The translations under genes were made by a program, and so were the position numbers. A model generated the notes under the pieces. The model was not told the origin of the DNA. It worked only from the letters and a program-made list of their open reading frames with translations, and made no database searches. Below, one piece after another: positions 59,450 through 64,000 of a DNA stretch of 64,000 nt. Source of the stretch: Isotricha intestinalis (taxonomy: Eukaryota > Ciliophora > Litostomatea > Vestibuliferida > Isotrichidae); assembly GCA_023807065.1 (NCBI GenBank), contig JAJJLU010000333.1, positions 1-64,000 of the forward strand, written 5' to 3'. The first letter of the stretch is position 1. The number at the start of each line of letters is the position of its first letter.

Positions 59450-61255
59450 ATGAAAAATTATTACCGAGCTTTTAATTCTTTTTCAGCAGAAAAAACAGAA
59501 ATATCAACTCAAGTAACAAACACAAGTAAAAAAACAAATATAAATTTATTAAAAAATAAAATTTATCCAAATCAAAAACTAATAAATAGAAATAATTACG
59601 ATCTCACAAATTTTCATTTAGAAACATTAAGAACAGAAATTCATGAAAACATAAGATATAAATTACTTTTAAATTCAGAAAAAAGAGAACCATTTCATTT
59701 ACCAGTTTTTACAAATAGAAGAAATCCAAAAATAATAAAAAATAAAACAACTAAATATAGTAATAATAATAAAATTCAATTTTATTATCCTGGAACATCA
59801 TTAATAACTCTTTCAAATTGCATAAAAAATAAAAAAAAGAAAAAAAATAATTTTTCAACTACAATACAGAATAATTTAAATAAATTTAATTCAAAAAATA
59901 ATAAAAGAATACATAAAAGAAATAATACATGTGATTTAATAAAGAATTTGAAATCAAAATCATATAGAAATCAAACTAGAGTAGAATCAATAACTGAATT
60001 TTTTAATAAAACTAAGAAAATGTCTTTTTCAAAATATATTAATCATCTTCAAAAAAAAGAAATAAATAAAATTAATGAAGGATTTGAAACTAAAATAAAA
60101 TTATTTAATGTAGAAATTTTTCGTTTAAAAAGAATGATTTCTTTACTTAATTTATATATTGAAGATGAAAATAAATATTATAATTATTTAAAAAATATTT
60201 TAAAAAAAGAAAAAGAAATTTGTGATAATTTATTAGAAAAAAGAAATCAATCTTTAAATGAAACTTTTTTATTAAGACATAAATTAGGAACAATATTAAG
60301 AAAGTTTGAAAAAAGTTTTTATAATAAATTCTTTTTATTATGTGTTAAAAACGGAACAAATCAAATTGAAAAATTTAATGAAGAAGATAAAATTGATTAT
60401 TTAAAAGATAAAAATACTTTAGAACAATTATCTGATTTTTCTTTAATACAAAAAAAAATTAATATTGAAATTTCAAAAAATGAAAATTTAACAAATGAAG
60501 AACTTGAAATTTTAGTTTTTGGAAGAAAATTATTTGAAAAACCTTCTTTAATTTTTTCTTCTCCTGAAAAATTTAAAATTAAATTATCCTTATTTGAAAA
60601 AAAAATACAATTATCTCTTGATGAATATAATGAAAAACAAGATGAATTAGATGATATTAGGAAAGAATATATGGAAAAAATTAATTTAATAAAAGAAGAT
60701 TTGAGAATAGATGATTTTTATAAAAATGAATTTATTAATAATGTTAATTTATTAAATAAATTAAAATTAGAAAATAAATATTTAACTAATTATAAGAGAA
60801 ATATACCAATGAAAAATAATGATAATAAAATATTAATAATCGAAGAAAAAATATTAGATATATATTATTCTATTAATAGTGTTTTTCCTATTTCGAAAAA
60901 AGATTATTTATTTGAAAAATATAATTGTGTTTCTTATTTAAAAGATATTGAAATCCTTATTAATAAATTGATTAAATTTAAAAAAGAGCAAATATTATAT
61001 AATTATAATGCTTTTCAAATTGTACAGAAAAAAATTGATGAACAAAATAAAATTAAAAAAATAAAAGAGCTTAAAGAAAAAGCAGAAAATGATTTTAATT
61101 CAAAAATCAAAAAAGCATATATTAAATCAACTAAAATAATTATATTACCTCATAAAAAAGTACAAGATGATTATTATATCCATTTAACTAAGAAAAAAAA
61201 TGAAGAAAAAAAATCTAAAAAACAAAAATATAGAATCTCCTTCACATATGAATAA
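59450..61255 (+). CDS. Coiled-coil protein, 601 aa, possibly flagellar
   Basis: A 601-residue protein. Residues 1-170 are Asn/Lys-rich and disordered, with a Lys patch (KNKKKKKNN). Residues about 180-560 are coiled-coil helices, for example FKMSFSKYINHLQKKEINKI, ENKYYNYLKNILKKEKEI and FEKKIQLSLDEYNEKQDELDDI. A segment near 355-390 (ILVFGRKLFEKPSLIFSSPEKF) loosely recalls the 'dp..ll..f..LE..Nl.li' block of CFAP100/CCDC37-type ciliary proteins, but I do not rely on that. It ends in a strongly basic tail (EEKKSKKQKYRISF). No signal peptide or membrane helix. No intron. Confidence 0.75.
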   Translation: MKNYYRAFNSFSAEKTEISTQVTNTSKKTNINLLKNKIYPNQKLINRNNYDLTNFHLETLRTEIHENIRYKLLLNSEKREPFHLPVFTNRRNPKIIKNKTTKYSNNNKIQFYYPGTSLITLSNCIKNKKKKKNNFSTTIQNNLNKFNSKNNKRIHKRNNTCDLIKNLKSKSYRNQTRVESITEFFNKTKKMSFSKYINHLQKKEINKINEGFETKIKLFNVEIFRLKRMISLLNLYIEDENKYYNYLKNILKKEKEICDNLLEKRNQSLNETFLLRHKLGTILRKFEKSFYNKFFLLCVKNGTNQIEKFNEEDKIDYLKDKNTLEQLSDFSLIQKKINIEISKNENLTNEELEILVFGRKLFEKPSLIFSSPEKFKIKLSLFEKKIQLSLDEYNEKQDELDDIRKEYMEKINLIKEDLRIDDFYKNEFINNVNLLNKLKLENKYLTNYKRNIPMKNNDNKILIIEEKILDIYYSINSVFPISKKDYLFEKYNCVSYLKDIEILINKLIKFKKEQILYNYNAFQIVQKKIDEQNKIKKIKELKEKAENDFNSKIKKAYIKSTKIIILPHKKVQDDYYIHLTKKKNEEKKSKKQKYRISFTYE

Positions 61256-61758
61256 ATAATTAATTATTAAGAAAATAAAATTCCTAGAAAAAAGATATTT
61301 AAACATCGTAAAATTATATTAGACATTTAAAGATAATATTTTTATATATTTAATAATTGAAACAAAAAGTAAAAGTAAATAAGATATATATTATAATAAT
61401 TTTTATTTATTAAAGAAATTGATAGATTTAAACTGAATAAATAATGTAAATAACAAAAAAGAATGATATTGTTTTAAAAAATAAAAAAATAATTTCTTTT
61501 CCAACTTTTTATGGTTTTAAGATACCTAAACCATCAATATCCCTCATTTCTTCTCTTCTCTTTATTTATTTCAACATCTACAATTCAAAATGATTAATTA
61601 AAATAAGTTCAATTCATTTAAATCATCTATAAACAAAATCAGTATAATCATTCTAATGACAAAATTTATGTTTGTATAAAGAAATAATTATTAAAAATTA
61701 ATTTAAAATATTTGATTAAAAAAATTATAATTACCTAAAATAAATTTAAATAATTTAA
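61256..61758. other. Intergenic spacer with a short minus-strand protein-like patch
   Basis: About 500 bp. On the minus strand near 61590-61480 a stretch with VEINKEKRRNEGY, a TGA, then WFRYLKTIKSWKRNY looks like degraded coding sequence. It is short and I do not call it. The rest is A/T-rich. Confidence 0.45.
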
Positions 61759-63321
61759 ATGAACATGAATCTAGAATTTAATTATAAATTTGATAATAAA
61801 GATTATATAATAACTCTTCAATCAATATCATCAAAAATATTAATAACAATAGAAGAAGAAGTTTCAAGTATATATTGGAAGAAAGAACTTGATGAAAATT
61901 TTGTATCAGAAATTACAAGGCAAATGGGAAGTTATAAATCATTAGAAGTTTTTACAAAAATGTTAATTGCAGCTTTAAGTCAAAAAAATGATAAAGTATC
62001 ATTAAATTTTTGTTCAGTAAATGAAATTCAACAATTATCAGAAGATAATAATAAATCAAATAAAAATTCAGATAACAACAATATTAAAAAATATTTATTA
62101 TTAAGATATGAAGAATTTGAAGAAGTAGTTTATCCAATTCAATTTGAATATCTTGATAAAAACGGTAATACTGAATTATTAAGAAGAACAATAGAAAGGT
62201 TAAAAAATAAAATAAAAAATATTAAAATTCAACATGCTTCTGATATAACTATTCCAGTTAATTATACTGAATATGAGAAATTAAAAAAAGAAAATTTAGA
62301 TTTAATTAATAAAATAAAATTATTAGAAAAAAATAGACAATTAGGAGCTGTTGATAATGATGATATATATAAAAATTATTCAGAATTAAATGAAGAATAT
62401 AATAATTATAAACAACAAAGTGAAAATAAAATTAAAATGTTACTTAAATCAATTGAAGATTTAAAAGAATCTAAATTTATTGAATCACAAAATAATTTTC
62501 ATCAAAAAGATAAATCTAAAAATCAAATAAATGACTTAGAAAAAAAATTAGAAATTGCAACTGATATGTTATCAAAATCAAGAAAAGACTTTGAAAAACA
62601 ATTTAATGAAAAAAATAAAGAAATGGATAAATTAATAAAAGAAATTAAAATTTATAGAGAAAATGAAAAAGCATTAAAAGTTAAAGTAGCAAATTTAGAA
62701 AAAGATTTACAAAGATCAAAAAGAGAAAATAATTATTATAGATATGGAAATTCAACACCAAAATCAACAAGATCTTATCATACAACAGGATCAGCAAATA
62801 ATACTTATACAAGTAGTTTTAGTAAAAAATCTTCTCAAAGTTATTTAAAGAAAAATCTAATTCCTTCTTCTTCAAATAAACCTTTTAATGGTTATTATAA
62901 ATTTGGTTCTTATCAATATAGAAAAAATTATAAACCTTTTAATTATAGTAAAAATAAAAAAACTTCTTCTTCACTTAATTCTCATTCTTCTAAAGGAAGT
63001 TCTTTAGGAAAATATTCTAAAAATAGTTCTATTAAATCTAATAATTCTTCGAAAAGTAAAGGAAGTAATAGTAAATATAATTATAGTAAGAATATTAAAT
63101 ATAGTAGTAATAATTATTCTAAATCTTATTTAAAACCTAAAATTACTACTAATAATAATTATAAGAAAAATTTTACTTCTTCTAATATTAAAAAGAATTC
63201 TATTGGGTTAAGTAATAGTAAAAAAAATATTAATTCAAATAATGATATTAAAACTAATAATGATATAAATGATAAAATTAAAAGAGTTCAGAATTTATTA
63301 AATCAAGCAAGTGGAAAGTAA
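61759..63321 (+). CDS. CCDC61/VFL3-type basal-body protein
   Basis: A 520-residue protein. The N-terminal 150 residues form the XRCC4/SAS-6-like head typical of CCDC61: FNYKFDNKDYIITLQSIS, WKKELDENFVSEITRQMGSYKSLEVFTKMLIAAL and YLLLRYEEFEEVVYPIQFEYL. A coiled coil follows (about 160-325, LKKENLDLINKIKLLEKNRQ to NLEKDLQRSKRENNYYRY). The remaining 190 residues are Ser/Asn/Tyr/Lys-rich low complexity. In Chlamydomonas, Paramecium and human cells, VFL3/CCDC61 helps position basal bodies and their rootlets. Finding it shows the organism builds cilia. The start is supported by the match to the family N-terminus (Met1 or Met3 are both possible). Confidence 0.93.
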   Translation: MNMNLEFNYKFDNKDYIITLQSISSKILITIEEEVSSIYWKKELDENFVSEITRQMGSYKSLEVFTKMLIAALSQKNDKVSLNFCSVNEIQQLSEDNNKSNKNSDNNNIKKYLLLRYEEFEEVVYPIQFEYLDKNGNTELLRRTIERLKNKIKNIKIQHASDITIPVNYTEYEKLKKENLDLINKIKLLEKNRQLGAVDNDDIYKNYSELNEEYNNYKQQSENKIKMLLKSIEDLKESKFIESQNNFHQKDKSKNQINDLEKKLEIATDMLSKSRKDFEKQFNEKNKEMDKLIKEIKIYRENEKALKVKVANLEKDLQRSKRENNYYRYGNSTPKSTRSYHTTGSANNTYTSSFSKKSSQSYLKKNLIPSSSNKPFNGYYKFGSYQYRKNYKPFNYSKNKKTSSSLNSHSSKGSSLGKYSKNSSIKSNNSSKSKGSNSKYNYSKNIKYSSNNYSKSYLKPKITTNNNYKKNFTSSNIKKNSIGLSNSKKNINSNNDIKTNNDINDKIKRVQNLLNQASGK

Positions 63322-63485
63322 TACAATTATATTCTTAAACCAATTCAAAATTTGTAATAAATCAATATAAATTAAAATAATTAAATAAAAAAAAAAAAAT
63401 TCTAAAAAATAAAAAATAAAAAATAATAAATATATATATATAAAAATTACAATATCGGTTAACCAAAAAAAAAAATAAAAAAAAA

Positions 63486-64000
63486 ATGCAATCAACAAAA
63501 GATTACTTAAACCAAGAAGTAAAACCATTTCTTCAGCCTTTAATTCAAGCTACCTTAATAGAAAACCCATCAGACCCAGTAAAATACTTAATATCTAATT
63601 TTTAAATATATAATAGTCTCTTTTCATGATGCAATGGCTTCAAAATTATACAGGATTAAAAACTTATGGTGAAAATATAGAAATATCAGAATTAAAAAAT
63701 TTAAAAAAACAATTAAAATATTACAAAAAAAAATACGAAAAAGAGGATAAAGAAATGGAAATTTTAAGTGATAAAGAAGAAGAAATTTCTCCTGAAGATC
63801 AAAAGAAAATTGATGATGATATGAAAAAAAGACAACAAAAAAAAAAAGGAAAAAGAAATCCAATTTCAAATCAAGTTTATGGGACAATAAATAAGATAAA
63901 AGATTATGTGGGAAAAAATTATGATAAAACAGAAGATCAAAAAAGAAAAATAAAGGAAAAATTATTATCAATATTTTTATTTAAATCATTAGATGAAAAT
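63486..64000 (+). CDS. cAMP-dependent protein kinase regulatory subunit, 5' part, cut by window end
   Basis: Exons 63486-63578 and 63617 to beyond 64000, with a 38-nt GTAAAA...ATAG intron (63579-63616). The join NPSDPSLFMMQWLQNYTG restores the docking helix. Residues 1-50 form a DPY-30/RIIa-type dimerisation domain (KPFLQPLIQATLIENP). Coiled, charged residues follow. A segment GKRNPISNQVYG aligns with the inhibitor site of PKA-R (RRGAISAEVY), with Pro where the substrate Ser or Ala lies. Then VGKNYDKTEDQKRKIKEKLL and FLFKSLDEN match the start of the first cAMP-binding domain. The two cyclic-nucleotide domains lie past the window. It should hold the catalytic subunit inactive until cAMP binds, and may dock to the axoneme through its RIIa domain. 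Confidence 0.87.

Noticed and set aside
61480..61590. Minus-strand patch VEINKEKRRNEGY / WFRYLKTIKSWKRNY
   Set aside because: Protein-like but short, with a TGA in the middle and no supporting frame on either side.

Overview
The window looks like the end of a chromosome from a ciliate or ciliate-like protist. It opens with (CCCCAAT)n telomeric repeats on the C-rich strand. The DNA is extremely AT-rich, with Asn/Lys/Ile-rich proteins and very short GT-AG introns (eight found, 27-47 nt). The gene set is typical of a ciliated protist: many protein kinases, a calcium-dependent kinase, a CCDC61/VFL3 basal-body protein, axoneme-type WD40 and CH/ARM proteins, and a PKA regulatory subunit. Genes read in the standard code: glutamine is CAA, and TAA, TAG and TGA all act as terminators (TAG at about 34367, TGA at 47340). 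A standard-code ciliate such as a litostome would fit, but the taxon is an inference and I do not fix it.

Layout. 1-32 is telomere; 33-1106 is subtelomere with at least one decayed gene. 1107-10651: two unknown proteins, a large protein ending in a Rap/Ral-GAP domain (tuberin/RalGAP type), and a RINGv-FHA protein whose 17-nt first exon I reconstructed. 11198-23975: UBA-containing CAMK-like kinase, FCP1/SCP-type phosphatase, EEP nuclease with KEN and PIP-like motifs, a ciliary-type CH/ARM protein with a frame break, and two small genes. 24301-31172: a membrane-anchored GH31 homologue lacking catalytic residues, a kinase with EF-hand-like and PH-like regions, and a three-exon tandem CCCH protein. 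31479-47342: casein kinase 1 with a long tail and a CaaX end, two WD40 proteins, an MST/Hippo-type kinase, an atypical Rab-like GTPase and several unknowns. 47577-57227 (all minus strand): two-pass surface protein, spinster-like MFS transporter, pepsin-fold pseudoprotease, CDPK, secreted helical protein. 57886-64000: Erv41/46 cargo receptor, coiled-coil protein, CCDC61, and a PKA regulatory subunit cut by the window end.

There are no operons. Genes are single units 35-1040 bp apart in mixed orientation. The shared theme is signalling (calcium, cAMP, Hippo, small-GTPase control) and cilium or basal-body structure. I found no rRNA, tRNA, CRISPR or intact transposon. Several gaps hold stretches that look like degraded coding sequence interrupted mainly by TAA. 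In DNA this AT-rich that pattern is partly expected by chance, and I say so where it matters.
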